64,000 nt of DNA, from contig OX337241.1 of the NCBI GenBank assembly GCA_946965045.2, forward strand, positions 682,001 through 746,000, read 5' to 3'. Origin of the DNA: Epithemia pelagica. Lineage: Eukaryota > Bacillariophyta > Bacillariophyceae > Surirellales > Surirellaceae. Both the position numbers and the translations under genes were made by a program. Position 1 is the stretch's first letter. Each line of letters begins with the position of its first letter. The notes under the pieces are model-generated. The model was not told where the DNA came from. It did not search any database and was given only the letters and a program-made list of their open reading frames with translations. Positions 30,436 through 41,748 of the stretch are shown one piece after another.

Positions 30436-31780
30436 GGTTTGTGAATTTCCAAGCAGTGGTGTATTCGCTAGCTCCACGCTCTCTTCGAACGAGGCGTGCT
30501 TCTTTGGGTGAAACAAGAATTGGGGAGAAGAAGATGAGGAGGAGGAAGAAGCGTGCAAAAGCGAAGCAAGCACAAAACAATCAGACCATAATCGGGTTTA
30601 TTCTAGTCTTTGTTTTCTCGGACTAGAACGAGATGCTCGTGCTCCGTGGTCGTAGTGCTGCAGCACACTGTTACACGGTTGGGTATTACGATTAACCAAC
30701 GAAAGCGTAAAGGGTAAGTTCGCCTGTCAAAACAACACTGTAGGGTATGAGGGATTCCTTACATAAGGGCTATGTCAATATCATTCTACGCCGTGCATTC
30801 GCTACCAGCTACTGGGGGAAATAGTATTGCCTTGGATGTCATGTACGAGCTCGTATTGACCGAGGCTGAAGTCTTCAATTACGAAGGGCTAATCACAAGT
30901 TTAGTTTGTATCAGGGCTTAATAAAGTTAGGACATTAACTTTAAAATTTTAACCCGCAGTTGATAGCTAAGCGCTTATGGTGACTACGAAAGGGCTATAT
31001 CCAGGTCGTCAAAGGGATGATAGTCATTCGTCGTGGGATCGTATTGGGTGCTTGAACGCAAGGGGCTTAGCAAATGATATGGTTGCTTCGAAAGATTACG
31101 TTTATGCCAGATTCATCCCTACCATTTAACAACTTATCTGTTTTTACGGATCGTGACCCAGGCACAAATTGTCTCGACCTAGTGTTACGCGTGTTCGAAA
31201 TTCCAGAGACAAGGCGCCAATGTAAATGCAGAGAAACCAGCCTCGTCCGTTCGAGACAACAAACAAGATATGAAATCACCAATCACCATATTCATCATGC
31301 TTTCTGTTCTATTTGAAACCGACAAGGCTTTTGGTGTGAAATCGTTGGTTAAAGTTAGGAGCGGATCACTTTGTTTTATGGAAACACGGAGGATGGGACA
31401 CTTCTTTTTCGTCGTTGAATCTTTGAGAATAAACGAAAAACCAAAAAAATGGTGGCTTTGCTTGTAGTACGTTGTGGTGGACATGAGACGTATCGATCGA
31501 AATACGGTGATCCTTTTCAGTTTTACCTCCCATTCATTGTTCCGCATTTCTCCACCCAAGTTCCCCTGTTTCATTTTGGTCGCATTAAATATTTTGCAGG
31601 AAAACTTCATTCCAACCTTATGACAATGCGACAGCGACAGGAATCGACCGAAAACGAAACCCGGGATCGAGAAGGCACGTTTCCAGTCCATTTCCAACGC
31701 AGCAACGGACATATCTTTCTCCCAAACCACAAAACTGTCGCATCCCGCCCATTAATTCTTCTTGTTGTGGTACCGCAACC
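30436..31780. other. Divergent intergenic region
   Basis: Lies between the Ser-rich gene (-) and the Cys-rich gene (+) and should contain both promoters. A 181-codon antisense frame at 31185-31730 has no recognisable feature and was not accepted as a gene. Confidence 0.4.
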
Positions 31781-33205
31781 ATGGAACACTCGGCTGGCCC
31801 TCCACGAGGAGGCACTGCGTCTAGGGTGATTGAAAAGCACCCGGCATCGATTGATATCGTTCGGCGAATGATCCCTCCCGATGTCTTTTTGCATCACGTC
31901 GTTGGTCCTTTTCTAACCCCCAAGGAAGTGCGTTTGGTTGTCCAACGAGTATGGCCTCGAGGCTTTGATTGGACCAATCATTGCTGCCCCCATCATCCCG
32001 GTACCGTCTATGAGTATTTTGCCGACGAGGATCTTCCGGAAGGAGAAGAGCGTCCTCGTGATAATGATAATGACAACGACGACGACAACAACAACAACAA
32101 CGACGACAATAATGACGAACGAGATGAAGATGATGACAATGATAGTGATAACGAAGATGCGGAGGACAATGAAAATGCAGCTGACAATGAAGAAGACGGC
32201 AACAACGAGAACGGCGGTATTATTCGTCCTCCGGAACTTGGTTCTCAAGAAGCAGTAGATACCACCATGAATGAGAGAGAAGCGAACAACGAGACGGTGG
32301 GTCAAGTCCCACCGACGCGGCTGGTTCTGCGCTGCCGAGATTGCGTCTTGGAACAACGCAATCTCAAACGTTGCGATCACTGCAATGTCTTTAAGCGCCG
32401 AAGCCGCGTGACTCATACATGCCGCCTCTGCCCTCAAGTGATTTGCACCGACTGTGACCGTGACTCGTACGAAGGTGTGTGCAGCGAATGCACGCTCTGC
32501 GCCTTTTGTCGCGAAGTCTTTCCCGAAATGGCGGCAGGAGATCAATGTCGGAGCTGCAGTGAGATCTACTGCAGCACTTGCCGTGATGTGTTGGCGGTTC
32601 AACAGGAAGAAGTCAAAGCTGCACACGTACGGGCGATGCGACTAAAACGTGTCGACTCACAAGCTATCAATGCGCAGTCGCAGGAAGCCCCGATGGACCA
32701 CACGGACGTTCCAGTACAAGACCAAAACAATAATGTTACAAACTCTTCTGGTGCTACTACGAACATGGATGTCGACGAGTCCACAGAAAACGATCCTCAC
32801 GAACCATCGAATGCTTCTACGTCTCGTCATGCCACCAATCGGGAAGAGACGGTTCCGCAACCATCTGGACCTACCAGTGGTTCCTCCGATGATAATACAA
32901 ACATGGATGTCGAGCCAGCCGAGGAAGAAACAGTTCCTCAACCGTCTACCGGACAAAGCGGTGAAACAGAAGCCCCCTCTGACACCGTGTCTGGTACAGA
33001 AGGCTCCTCGAATGCCAGGGATGAGAATAGCAACGAAAACACGGTTGAACAAGAGAACGAAGCGGACTACGAGGAGCTAGATCTACCAAAGCTTGACAAA
33101 AATCCCCGGAGTGTACAGGTTTGCCGTAGATGCAACTATTGTTACTGCAGCACGTGTGGATTTCATCATCAGTGCCATTGTTGTGGCTGCAGTTACTGGC
33201 TTTGA
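31781..33205 (+). CDS. Cys-rich zinc-binding hypothetical protein
   Basis: 474 residues from ATG 31781. The N-terminus (IPPDVFLHHVVGPFLTPKEV) resembles an F-box-like helical start, but weakly. An Asp/Asn-rich run follows at about 95-145 (DNDNDNDDDNNNNNDDNND). Residues about 183-270 contain many closely spaced CxxC pairs (CRDC, CDHC, CRLC, CTDC, CSEC, CAFC, CRSC, CSTC), fitting several zinc sites of B-box, RING or FYVE type, though no single family is matched with confidence. A polar linker with two similar segments (TVPQPSGPTSG and TVPQPSTGQSG) leads to a second Cys-rich end (CRRCNYCYCSTCGFHHQCHC). A role in ubiquitin transfer or protein-protein contacts is possible but not shown. Confidence 0.7.
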   Translation: MEHSAGPPRGGTASRVIEKHPASIDIVRRMIPPDVFLHHVVGPFLTPKEVRLVVQRVWPRGFDWTNHCCPHHPGTVYEYFADEDLPEGEERPRDNDNDNDDDNNNNNDDNNDERDEDDDNDSDNEDAEDNENAADNEEDGNNENGGIIRPPELGSQEAVDTTMNEREANNETVGQVPPTRLVLRCRDCVLEQRNLKRCDHCNVFKRRSRVTHTCRLCPQVICTDCDRDSYEGVCSECTLCAFCREVFPEMAAGDQCRSCSEIYCSTCRDVLAVQQEEVKAAHVRAMRLKRVDSQAINAQSQEAPMDHTDVPVQDQNNNVTNSSGATTNMDVDESTENDPHEPSNASTSRHATNREETVPQPSGPTSGSSDDNTNMDVEPAEEETVPQPSTGQSGETEAPSDTVSGTEGSSNARDENSNENTVEQENEADYEELDLPKLDKNPRSVQVCRRCNYCYCSTCGFHHQCHCCGCSYWL

Positions 33206-33396
33206 GATAGATTCACCAAGCGTATCATTGCACCGGATTGCTCCGATAATTTTTGTGACGATTGTCGAGAGAGCAAAGACGACGCACTCTTTTATCCATC
33301 AGAGTCTGTCCCTCTTAGCTTTTATCATTCAGAGTCTGGGTAGCGCAAAGCCAATATTTTAGTATTCAATATTCTTTCATACTTCTGAGAATTTTC

Positions 33397-34503
33397 TCAT
33401 TTACCCCCAATTTTGTAGGTACCATATGTTTCCATGGTGGGATCGTACACTTGCCATCGACTGGCAGGGAAAATGTGTTTGTTTCGTTCGTACCACTGTC
33501 GCTCGACAATTTTCCCTGGATGCGAATCTTCTTTTTCCACACGCGAGTCGACAGGTCCCACTCTTACATCATCCCCGACATGAAAATAAAACAAGGGCCC
33601 GCTCTTTCCTCGAGCCTTGGTCGCAATCAAATCATAAAACGTGACATCGTGAGGCAAAATCAAATCTTCCTTGACATAGAGCAGCTCATCCGCGGAACGG
33701 TTGTTCAAATGACGAAATTCTCCACGCAACTGCTCCAACGCCAATTGTAGAAAGCGTCCAATCGAGTCTCCCTTTTTACATGTTAAACTTCGTCGATGAC
33801 CCGATCCGTCCCAATAACTGTAGGTAATCTCTAGCTTTTCTTGCTTCATCGTAGCCTGTTGGTCCAGCCATTCTTGTTCTAGTCGTTGTCTTTCGTGTTT
33901 TAATTGTTCTTCTCTGTATGGATCGGCTAGAAATGAAGTATCCACAGTCGGGTCCTTCTTACTGACAAGTGCTTTCTTTCCGCTCTTTCCTCCGCCGTTG
34001 ACATCCTCTTTGTCAAGCAGCGACTCTTCTTCCTCTTCCCCAGCAAATGAGAGAGTCGACAACATTTTCTTTTTCGCTTTTAGTTTCAATTTTCTTGCCT
34101 TCTTTTCTGCCTTTTCGCGCTTTTTTCGTTCTTCTGTTGTTTCTTGCGAACGATTTGCCTCTTCCTCTTTGTTCTCTTCACGAGATCCTCGTCCATCCAA
34201 TCGATTCCGTTGGGCCACATTATTCGCGGCCTTTATGAATTCTTGAGCGGTTACCAAGCCAACTGTCTGATTCGAAAAGGATTGTTCCGCTGCCGAAGCT
34301 TTGGTCGCCGTGCGAAAACTACTGGCCAACGACTGGACATTGGATGAATGGCGCTCGATTCGTTGTCGTTTTTGCGCCTCAAACTCTTCTATATCTTGCA
34401 GACGTTTCTTTTCCAACGCCGCTGCACGGCTTCCCGAAACATTCCCTTCCACCGTTCGAGCACCGGCGTCCAAACGACGGAAGGAGGAGGAGGCCGACGA
34501 CAT
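33397..34503 (-). CDS. FAM50: FAM50/XAP5 family protein
   Basis: 368 residues from ATG 34503, the usual size for the family. The N-terminal half is charged and coiled-coil-like ([20 protein letters not shown]), with a Lys-rich nuclear signal ([14 protein letters not shown]). The C-terminal XAP5 domain begins near residue 180 ([16 protein letters not shown]) and contains [29 protein letters not shown] and [16 protein letters not shown]. It ends [20 protein letters not shown], the most conserved block of the family. Known members are nuclear proteins linked to pre-mRNA splicing and, in Arabidopsis (XCT), to the circadian clock and small RNAs. It shares a short divergent promoter (about 220 bp) with the membrane protein gene to its right. 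Confidence 0.92.
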   Translation of the reverse strand: MSSASSSFRRLDAGARTVEGNVSGSRAAALEKKRLQDIEEFEAQKRQRIERHSSNVQSLASSFRTATKASAAEQSFSNQTVGLVTAQEFIKAANNVAQRNRLDGRGSREENKEEEANRSQETTEERKKREKAEKKARKLKLKAKKKMLSTLSFAGEEEEESLLDKEDVNGGGKSGKKALVSKKDPTVDTSFLADPYREEQLKHERQRLEQEWLDQQATMKQEKLEITYSYWDGSGHRRSLTCKKGDSIGRFLQLALEQLRGEFRHLNNRSADELLYVKEDLILPHDVTFYDLIATKARGKSGPLFYFHVGDDVRVGPVDSRVEKEDSHPGKIVERQWYERNKHIFPASRWQVYDPTMETYGTYKIGGK

Positions 34504-34725
34504 GGTGGATGGTGTGGTGGGTGCAGATTTTTGTTTGTCGACGAAGCGACAAATGAGACCAATCAGAAGCCGCGATAGAAATAATGAACGCCCTTGGGTC
34601 GCTCCTACACCAAGGGATGCGCTTCGCGGGACTCACTTCTCTTTTCCAGAAAAATTGATGCCGACAACCCTTTTTCACACGACATGCATCAAAACAAATG
34701 AAAACGCGAACTCACACAAAAGACC

Positions 34726-35385
34726 ATGTTGTTGGCCATGATACATCGCATTAAAACCTGGTGCAGCTTGAACAATGGCGGATTCTATCGACGAAGAGGG
34801 CGGTGCAGTGAGAAACGAAAGAGTAGATTGAATTTGTGTGGAGAGGAGGCGCAATCACCTTCGCTCGTCCATCTACATCGAAAACGACGACGGCAACCCA
34901 GTCAATGCGGTTCTATGACAGCCGCTGGCAGCATTCCCAACCATGAAAGACAAGACAAACAAACCAATTTTCAGGAATCATCCCGCCATGAAAATAAACA
35001 ACATTCAGAGAGCAAAGCTCGTACCAGTGTCGAAACAACCTGGAGAGACGTTGGTCTGATTGGACTGGGGTTCTGGACTGGTATGACTCTCGAGAGTTTG
35101 TGGTACAATACGGTTGCTCTGTCTTTCGACACAGTCTCCAGTCGCTGGTCGGACAATGTTGCCACCACCATCATTTTCATCCTTGTTTTGTTCAAGTTTG
35201 GATTCACCAACCATTTCTTGTACCTTGTTTGCCCACGAAGAACGGCACAAAGACAAAAACCGCAAACGTCCCGAATTCTTCGTACAATGTACGATCTTGT
35301 CGAAGGCATGATGCTCGGAATGGTCTGCTCCGCAATAGTGCTAGATATGTGTATTGTGCTCAGCTCTCTCGTGGGACCTATTTGA
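34726..35385 (+). CDS. Small membrane protein, hypothetical
   Basis: 219 residues if started at ATG 34726; in-frame ATGs at 34738 and 34915 are alternatives. The first 100 residues are basic and polar (HRKRRRQPSQ) and may be a targeting or cytosolic region. The second half has a GLIGLGFWTGMTLESLW segment, then a clear span (VATTIIFILVLFKFGFTNHF) and a C-terminal hydrophobic stretch (LVEGMMLGMVCSAIVLDMCI), so two to three membrane helices. No family is recognised. Confidence 0.55.
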   Translation: MLLAMIHRIKTWCSLNNGGFYRRRGRCSEKRKSRLNLCGEEAQSPSLVHLHRKRRRQPSQCGSMTAAGSIPNHERQDKQTNFQESSRHENKQHSESKARTSVETTWRDVGLIGLGFWTGMTLESLWYNTVALSFDTVSSRWSDNVATTIIFILVLFKFGFTNHFLYLVCPRRTAQRQKPQTSRILRTMYDLVEGMMLGMVCSAIVLDMCIVLSSLVGPI

Positions 35386-35664
35386 TTCTGTGCTTCACAC
35401 GGATTCCTTTTTCTAGAGTTGGTTCAGGTATTGAAGCTGTCGACAGACTTCTACCATACTTGTATGAGTAGCATGTATCACGATAGACTGTATCGAGAAT
35501 CGAAAAGATAAAGGCTGAGGTACTCACACCAGAGAGAATTTTTGGAATAACAAGACTCTTCCCATATTGATCGATTTCTAGGTAGTTTTAGGGTACAAGA
35601 GTACATGAATGATTAACTCGTCATCCATGTATCCATCAATCAAATCCAAACGGAAACAACTCTA

Positions 35665-38630
35665 TCAGCCTGCTACAGCTGATTGAGCTGTCGACGCAGT
35701 AACTTCCATCTCTAGAGAAGATTCGCTTGCTCCTCTTTCGTTGACCTTTTTGTTTCGTTTTTGCATTGCTCGCTGAAGCTCAGCACGGGCCGCTAGTTGC
35801 CGAATCTTGCGGTCGTACAAAACAGCGGCTCCCGGTGTTGCGCCCTGTTGCACAGTCAGTTGGCACAGTATTCCCATTGGTTGTCCAGCCTTGCGATGCA
35901 TGTGAATGCCTGCAAGACATTTCCCGCACTCTTGGAAGACACACTTGTTACCAAAGCCCAACTCTCCATGTTCACTGCGAGTTTTGCCACATTTAGAGCA
36001 AATTTTTCGAAAGCTCAATGATTTGGGCAGACCACAGGATCGCATCGTCTCTTCGTAGCTTCGGTTGACTGGTTGGCATGCAGTTTGTGGTTGGGACATC
36101 AACGGTGTTGTTTGGGGGTCAACGTTGTGGAAGGAAGAGGGTGCCCCGTAAAGAGCTGCATGTTGCGATTGCTTATGGTATGTATAGGACGTCAGAGGGC
36201 CTTTGGGAGGTGGTGGAGCCAGGTGTTGATAAGTGCTCGAGCTGTACATGGGAGCACCACCATGTGGGGCCGATGGAGCATAATACAAAGGTGGTGCTTC
36301 TGATGTAACTCTCTTGGGATCAAAATTCAATGTCCTCGCAGTCTCCGTTGGGGATGAACCTGAAACGAAATTGGTAGTATTTGTCGATCCTACAGGACTC
36401 GGATTTCGGCTTTCCAGAGTCATGGAAGACGCCATACGTTCTACCGATTCAGTTTGATTTGTTGCATGGATAATTTCTTTGTTCATTGGTTCAAGAGGCG
36501 TCGGACGAGGAGAAGGGGTCCTTCGTTTCTTGAAAGGGAGGCGGATATCGTTCTCGGTTCCGTTCTTTCGTTTGGGTTGTCGTTTTGGGGCTGAGGAATC
36601 TGCAGGTACTTCGCCGCCTGGAATTGAAGTATGTGTATTCTGCGCACAAGGCCGTTCTGTAGGTGTTCTTATTTCCTTTTCTTGTACCGAAACAGACCGT
36701 CCTGAATCAGAGGAGTGCTCCGTGACGTTATCAGATGGTGGAGTTCGATTGATACCTCCCACCAGCTCTGTCATTGCAACTGCAGCAATGATGGCAAGGG
36801 CATCGGCCCCGGATGGCTCAGACATGCTACTTGAAACTCCATCGGTATACTTGTTCAGACCAATAGTTGAATTTGGCTCGTACTCTGCCGTCTCCTTTCC
36901 CTCGTCGTCTTGTTCTTCCTTATTTTTGAGAGGGATTCTCGTTACTTCGCCTATGGTTAAGTCTTCTTGTTGACTTACTCTGCGAACTTGACGGCTCGAA
37001 ACAGGCTTCTTCGCATCAGGAGGCGGTGGACATCTCAATCCTGCCGTCGACAATTGACTCGAGTCATTGCGATTGTTGCTCGTAAAATTGTTTTGGTTCG
37101 TGTCTCTGTCGAGACTGGAAACAGAGGAGGATGACATGTCTTCTGTTTCCATCGTTCTGTCACCTGTCGTCGAAGACATGCTGACCTGACGAAGCGGTTG
37201 AACGCGGGAACGAGCACGAACAGGAGGAGGGATCGGCACGGCCAGTTGAGCAGACGCAGTCACGTCGGCGGACTGGGCAGTGGACAAGGAGACGGACGTG
37301 TCTGTTGTTTCCGATGTTGCCACGCTGCGGTCACTGCTGTTTCCGTTGGTGGCGTCGGGGAAGTTCTTGCAGTTGGTGCAACGGCAATGCAGCCCACAGT
37401 ACGTGCTGTTTTGAAAACAATCGCAATACTTTTTGAGACAAAAGCTTTTTCGGCACTTGCAGCCAGATTCCGATCCACGGTCGTTTTCGGACAACGATTC
37501 CGACCCCTTTGCTTTGTTCGTATCAGTTTGCAAAGGAGGACTTGATCTGGCAGGCAGGTGCATGGGGGTTGACTGGACCATGAAAGATGGTGGGTGAGAG
37601 GGCGGCGGTGGTGTTACAACTTTGGATGCAGAATACTGGTGGATCGGATGCGGTATGGAAGGAGATGACCGTGGCGGAGGGTATGACGAAGGCGGTGGGG
37701 TCATGTGTGATGAAAATTCTGGGCCACTGGTTGTACCGCTCCCCATTGGATGCCGAAATTGATAGGGAGAGGGTCCGGTGACGAGGCGACCATGACCTGG
37801 GAACTTTTCGTCAAACGCGGAGGGGTTGCGCTCCAATATTGTTTGGCGGGCCCTCTCAATCTCTTCTCCATGTTCTGTAGTATTTTGACAACCTTGGCAC
37901 TTGCAGCGTGGTCCACAGGTGGTTGATGATGCAAAACATTGGCAATACAGTTTCAAGCACCTGAAGTTTCGAAGAAACATTATACGTACATCAGATTCAT
38001 TTCTCATGAAGCTGTAGGGCAATGAATTCATCTCGCGACTTACCTAGATTTTTTGCAGGTGCACGCTCCTCCTCGAAATGTTTCAGGATGGGAAAACCGC
38101 TCTGGACTGATGCGCGAAGAACCTTCCCATGGCGAAGGCGGATAGTGATGAAATGGTGGAGGAGAATGGTAATGAGAAGGCATCCCACTGGTTTGGAGGT
38201 GGTGAGGATGATGAGAAGGAAGTGGATGATGGGGATGGTCAGAACCAGAGGACTGTTGAGCGTAAGGAGGAGGGGAACCAAAAGCCGGGGGATGGTGTGG
38301 ATAATGTTGGTAGGCTGAAGCCGGATGACTGGGATGGTGAGTCGGCGGCATTTGGTGATGCTGCGATGTCATGGCGTGGTGCGAAGCATGTGGAAGAGCG
38401 GCGTGGTGAGCCGCAACAGTCGCGCCATGATAATACGGATATGGGCCTGGTGGAGCACTGTACCCTCCTGTGGCAGCTGGCATGCCTGGAGGAGAAGCAT
38501 TGGGATTCGGAGATGCCCTGTCATGAACTGAATAGGAGCCATGAGGAACTGAAGACGCTGGATGTAACGGTGTTATCGCCGTCGCGTTAGGCGTTGCGGT
38601 TGTGGTGGAAGTTGTGGGATGTGGCATCAT
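35665..38630 (-). CDS. Tesmin/TSO1-like CXC (CRC) protein, two exons
   Basis: Exon 1 runs 38630-38044 and exon 2 37960-35665, with an 83-bp GT-AG intron (38043-37961); together they encode 960 residues. The splice restores the first CXC motif, CTCKKSRCLKLYCQCF, whose two halves lie on different exons. CXC1 continues CGPRCKCQGCQN and is followed by the family linker motif ERNPSAFDEK. CXC2 (CKCRKSFCLKKYCDCF, then CGLHCRCTNCKN) comes about 150 residues later, a longer spacing than usual. The N-terminus is rich in Pro, His and Ser. Near the C-terminus a conserved-looking Cys cluster occurs (KICSKCGKTRSEHG). CRC proteins bind CHR-type promoter DNA through the two CXC units and regulate cell-cycle or developmental genes (LIN54, TSO1). 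The start at 38630 is the first ATG after an in-frame stop. Confidence 0.9.
37961..38043 (-). other. 83-bp intron in the CXC gene
   Basis: Donor TCTAG|GTAAGT and acceptor CTTCAG|GTGC. Splicing joins AG and G into the Arg codon of KKSRCLK. The unspliced frame stops immediately at the TAA in GTAAGT. Confidence 0.9.
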
Positions 38631-40574
38631 ATATCTTGGCAGCAATGCTTGTTTACCACCTTTCAAAGATAATAGGTGTCACAAAGAAGTTGTCCTCTTA
38701 TTTTGTGTTGGAAATACTGGTGGTGATACACAAGTCTCTACCACCAAAAAGTTTTCCACAATAGCTTTGCGAACACGGCAGATAAAACCTTGATTCCTTT
38801 GTCCCTCGAGGGAAATGTCCAAACCAACGACGGCAATTTAAATAATCAAGTCAAGTATGTGCTCCCCGCACCTCTATCGAAAACCGATGGAAAAGATGTG
38901 GGAGTATGGGAACATAATCTCCAATAACCGATCAAGTTTCTATCAAGTGCCAACCGCTTTTTGTAACGAGCCAAAAATGTGACGAAAAAGGGCGGGCCCG
39001 GAAAATTGTTAGAGACGTGAACGGAGAGGATTTGGGTATATTAAAGTATAAATTCAGTAGAAGAGTTTGGGTTGCACGCTTCAGCCGACCTAAGTACCTT
39101 TTTGAGCTGAATTTTAAAATTTATGTAAATCAATTATGATCCTCATGACTGATTATGTTTGCAACAGGCAAACCATGGCCGAACTCTATCAGAAACGCCG
39201 GACCTGTCGCACGTATTTGATGAGGGCTATTCATCGGCATGCCTCCGACGACTCCGGTGCGCTGGAACCACAGAAATACTTAATCCAACGATGGTTCCCA
39301 CTTCGTTTGGAAATTAGAACTCCGCGCCTTCACATCCTGCGGTGCAGCTCTTCCATCCAACGGATCCAACAGAAATTTTTATTAGGTAGGTTGCGTAAGA
39401 TATTTCCGGCGTACCCTTCTAAGAGCTTAGAGCATTTCCTTTGGGTCCTTGGAGCACTGATGGAAGTTGTCCCGCCTGGGATTTGAAAAAGCCAAAAGAA
39501 ATAACGAGAACAAACACAAAATTTTCCCTTGTTTTGATACAAGAAGCCATGAATTTTAGGACAATGTAGTGTATCGTCTAAGTATTACTATTCTCTTTTA
39601 TTTATTCTTCTTCGTGGGAATAAAAGACGTTCGGCTGGGATTGCCGTTGTTTGTGCTTCCGATTTGCTTAGAATAAGTGCGCGCATGGCGTCGTGAAGGC
39701 TTTTCGCGTTCGCGCGGATCCCACAAAGTTGCAAGCCGATGAGAGAATTTTGAGTGTGTTTGGTTCCAAAACACATCCCAATTCCCAATGCTGTAGTGAC
39801 TGCATATAAAGTGACTTCGAGAAGCTTCCCATACTCCACAGTTTCAGGGAGTGAGATGATAAAGCGGCCGCCTGGACCTTGACCTCCTTGATATCTTTTG
39901 CTAATCCCACCCTCATTGGGAGAAAACCTCTGGGATCAAACAGGGGGTGAGCGAATTGCCTTCGAGACTTGAAAGGGTCCGTGCCACTTACGAGAATCAT
40001 TTTAGAACTTTGGAGAACGCTGAACGTCGATGCGTTGCTGTCGTTGGTTCCTACAGCTTTGGAGGGTTAAACTTTTACAACCAACCGTAGCCTCATTCCA
40101 ACCAAAACTTCTCTCGCAACATCTTGAGGCAGTAGTCCATGACTGTAGATCTCGAGCATCAAGTCCTGGGGATCAGATATGGGTCCAAATGCCTAGCCTG
40201 GGTGCACTTGGCTAAGAAAAATCGTCTACAGTCCTTTGTTTCGACATGTTCGCTGTCGTTAGTTTCTCGCATGTCGTCCTTCATGATGATTCCTAGCAGC
40301 TCGCGGACGACGTCCCCCACTGCCTGTCAGTCTTCCATGAGCGTTTCCAAAGAAGTGGGAGCTGGACACACTCAACTCAAACTCAACCAGTGCTGAATTC
40401 TCCAGATAGAAGTATAAGACGACACAACAGTCTGTAGGGATGAAAAAAGGACGAGTCAGTCGTCTATTTCAGCTGGCACCGCAAGTATGGAGAAGGCCAG
40501 ACGGGTGGTCCAGTCGCGCGATTTTGCGCTCTGCAGTTGCGTCAGGTGTCTAATCCTCGCGTGATGTCAAGATT
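38631..40574. other. Intergenic, no supported gene
   Basis: About 1.9 kb. A 116-codon frame at 39136-39486 starts with ATG and is basic but matches nothing I recognise. Opposite-strand frames at 39588-40000 are similar in quality. It should contain the promoter of the CXC gene (minus) and of the histidine phosphatase (plus). Confidence 0.4.
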
Positions 40575-41669
40575 ATGCGGCAACCGAGAACCGAGACTCC
40601 AACCGATCAAATACAATGTATATCATCGTCAAGGGCCACCATGAGATCAGAGAGATACACCAAGAAGATCGAACGTGTACATTCAAGATGGAACTTTTCT
40701 TTTTTGGTGAAACTGGCTGTTAGCAAGTTGTCATTTGTGTCCTTTACACTCCCTACTGATGCCATTCGATGTCAACAAACTCCACTTGTTAACTCTCATC
40801 TATCTCCCAACTGGTTGGATCTTCAAGAAAATTCCAGGAGACGTTCTCGGATGGGTCATTACGCTTCTTCATCTCCAATATCGTTTGTCCGCCATCTTGA
40901 TCTTACCTTGACACTACGTGGAGGGGACGACACGCAGAACAGCGGCAACGCCACCGGCACTTCACCATCTTCAAGAGTCGCAGTCCCCAAGAAACATGAT
41001 TATTTTGTCTTGAGACACGGGCAGTCCCTCGCCAATGTGGCCGGAATCATTGCATCCAATCCAGATGTGGCCTGTGTCAAGTACGGTCTGAGTGAAGTCG
41101 GTATCGAACAAGCGAAGAACGCTGGGAAAACTGTCATGTCTACGTACTTACGGAACAAACACAAGTACAAGGGATTGTTGATTGTCTCGTCCGACTTTTT
41201 ACGAGCCAAGGAAACTGCGGAAAGCGTGTTGGCAGCGGTTCAGGAGCACAATGATAACCATTCGGACAAGACGGACCAAATCATTCCCGTGTTGGAGAAT
41301 CGTGTCATGTATGAGCCTTGGCTACGAGAACGCTGGTTCGGTGATTGGGATGGAAGCAGCGATGCCAACTATGCCAAGGTATGGGCCAACGATGAGGGGT
41401 CACTCGATTCAAACGAGTCGATAGAGAACGACCAAAACGTAGAGACGGTAGTGTCGGTTCGAGATCGCGTGTTGCAAGGATTGAGAGAATATGAACAGCG
41501 TTTGGACGAAGACAATGATGATGGGGCGCAGTATATGGTGATTTGTGTGGCTCATGGAGATGTCTTGCAGATTCTTCAAACCGCCTATGCAAACCTGGAA
41601 CCTCATGTACACCGATCGTTGCCGCACTTGGAAACAGCTACGCTGAGAGCAGTACAAGAACAATTGTAG
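40575..41669 (+). CDS. Histidine phosphatase (phosphoglycerate mutase-like) family protein
   Basis: 364 residues from ATG 40575; ATG 40641 is a good alternative. The catalytic core is clear: YFVLRHGQSLAN (phospho-accepting His) near residue 145, SSDFLRAKETAES (Arg) near 204, RERWFGDWDG (Glu) near 252 and CVAHGDVLQIL (second His) near 326. All four active-site positions are present. The first 100 residues are not part of the fold and include a hydrophobic stretch (FLVKLAVSKLSFVSFTL), fitting an organelle or membrane presequence. The family includes phosphoglycerate mutases, fructose-2,6-bisphosphatases and broad phosphatases; the substrate cannot be told here. The 3' end faces the kinase gene across 79 bp. 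Confidence 0.85.
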   Translation: MRQPRTETPTDQIQCISSSRATMRSERYTKKIERVHSRWNFSFLVKLAVSKLSFVSFTLPTDAIRCQQTPLVNSHLSPNWLDLQENSRRRSRMGHYASSSPISFVRHLDLTLTLRGGDDTQNSGNATGTSPSSRVAVPKKHDYFVLRHGQSLANVAGIIASNPDVACVKYGLSEVGIEQAKNAGKTVMSTYLRNKHKYKGLLIVSSDFLRAKETAESVLAAVQEHNDNHSDKTDQIIPVLENRVMYEPWLRERWFGDWDGSSDANYAKVWANDEGSLDSNESIENDQNVETVVSVRDRVLQGLREYEQRLDEDNDDGAQYMVICVAHGDVLQILQTAYANLEPHVHRSLPHLETATLRAVQEQL

Positions 41670-41748
41670 CGTAAAAATGAAACCTTTGTGATATTTATTG
41701 AAATAGGGCCTAGAAAACACAACACATCCACTCTGCCGGTGAGACTTT

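Noticed and set aside
31185-31730. 181-codon antisense frame
   Set aside because: No recognisable domain, signal or membrane pattern; lies where the promoter of the Cys-rich gene is expected.
32008-32205. Ser/Leu-rich antisense ORF
   Set aside because: Complement of the Asp/Asn-rich run in the Cys-rich gene.
39136-39486. 116-codon ORF as a gene
   Set aside because: No family, no context and atypical composition; kept only as a remark under the intergenic entry.
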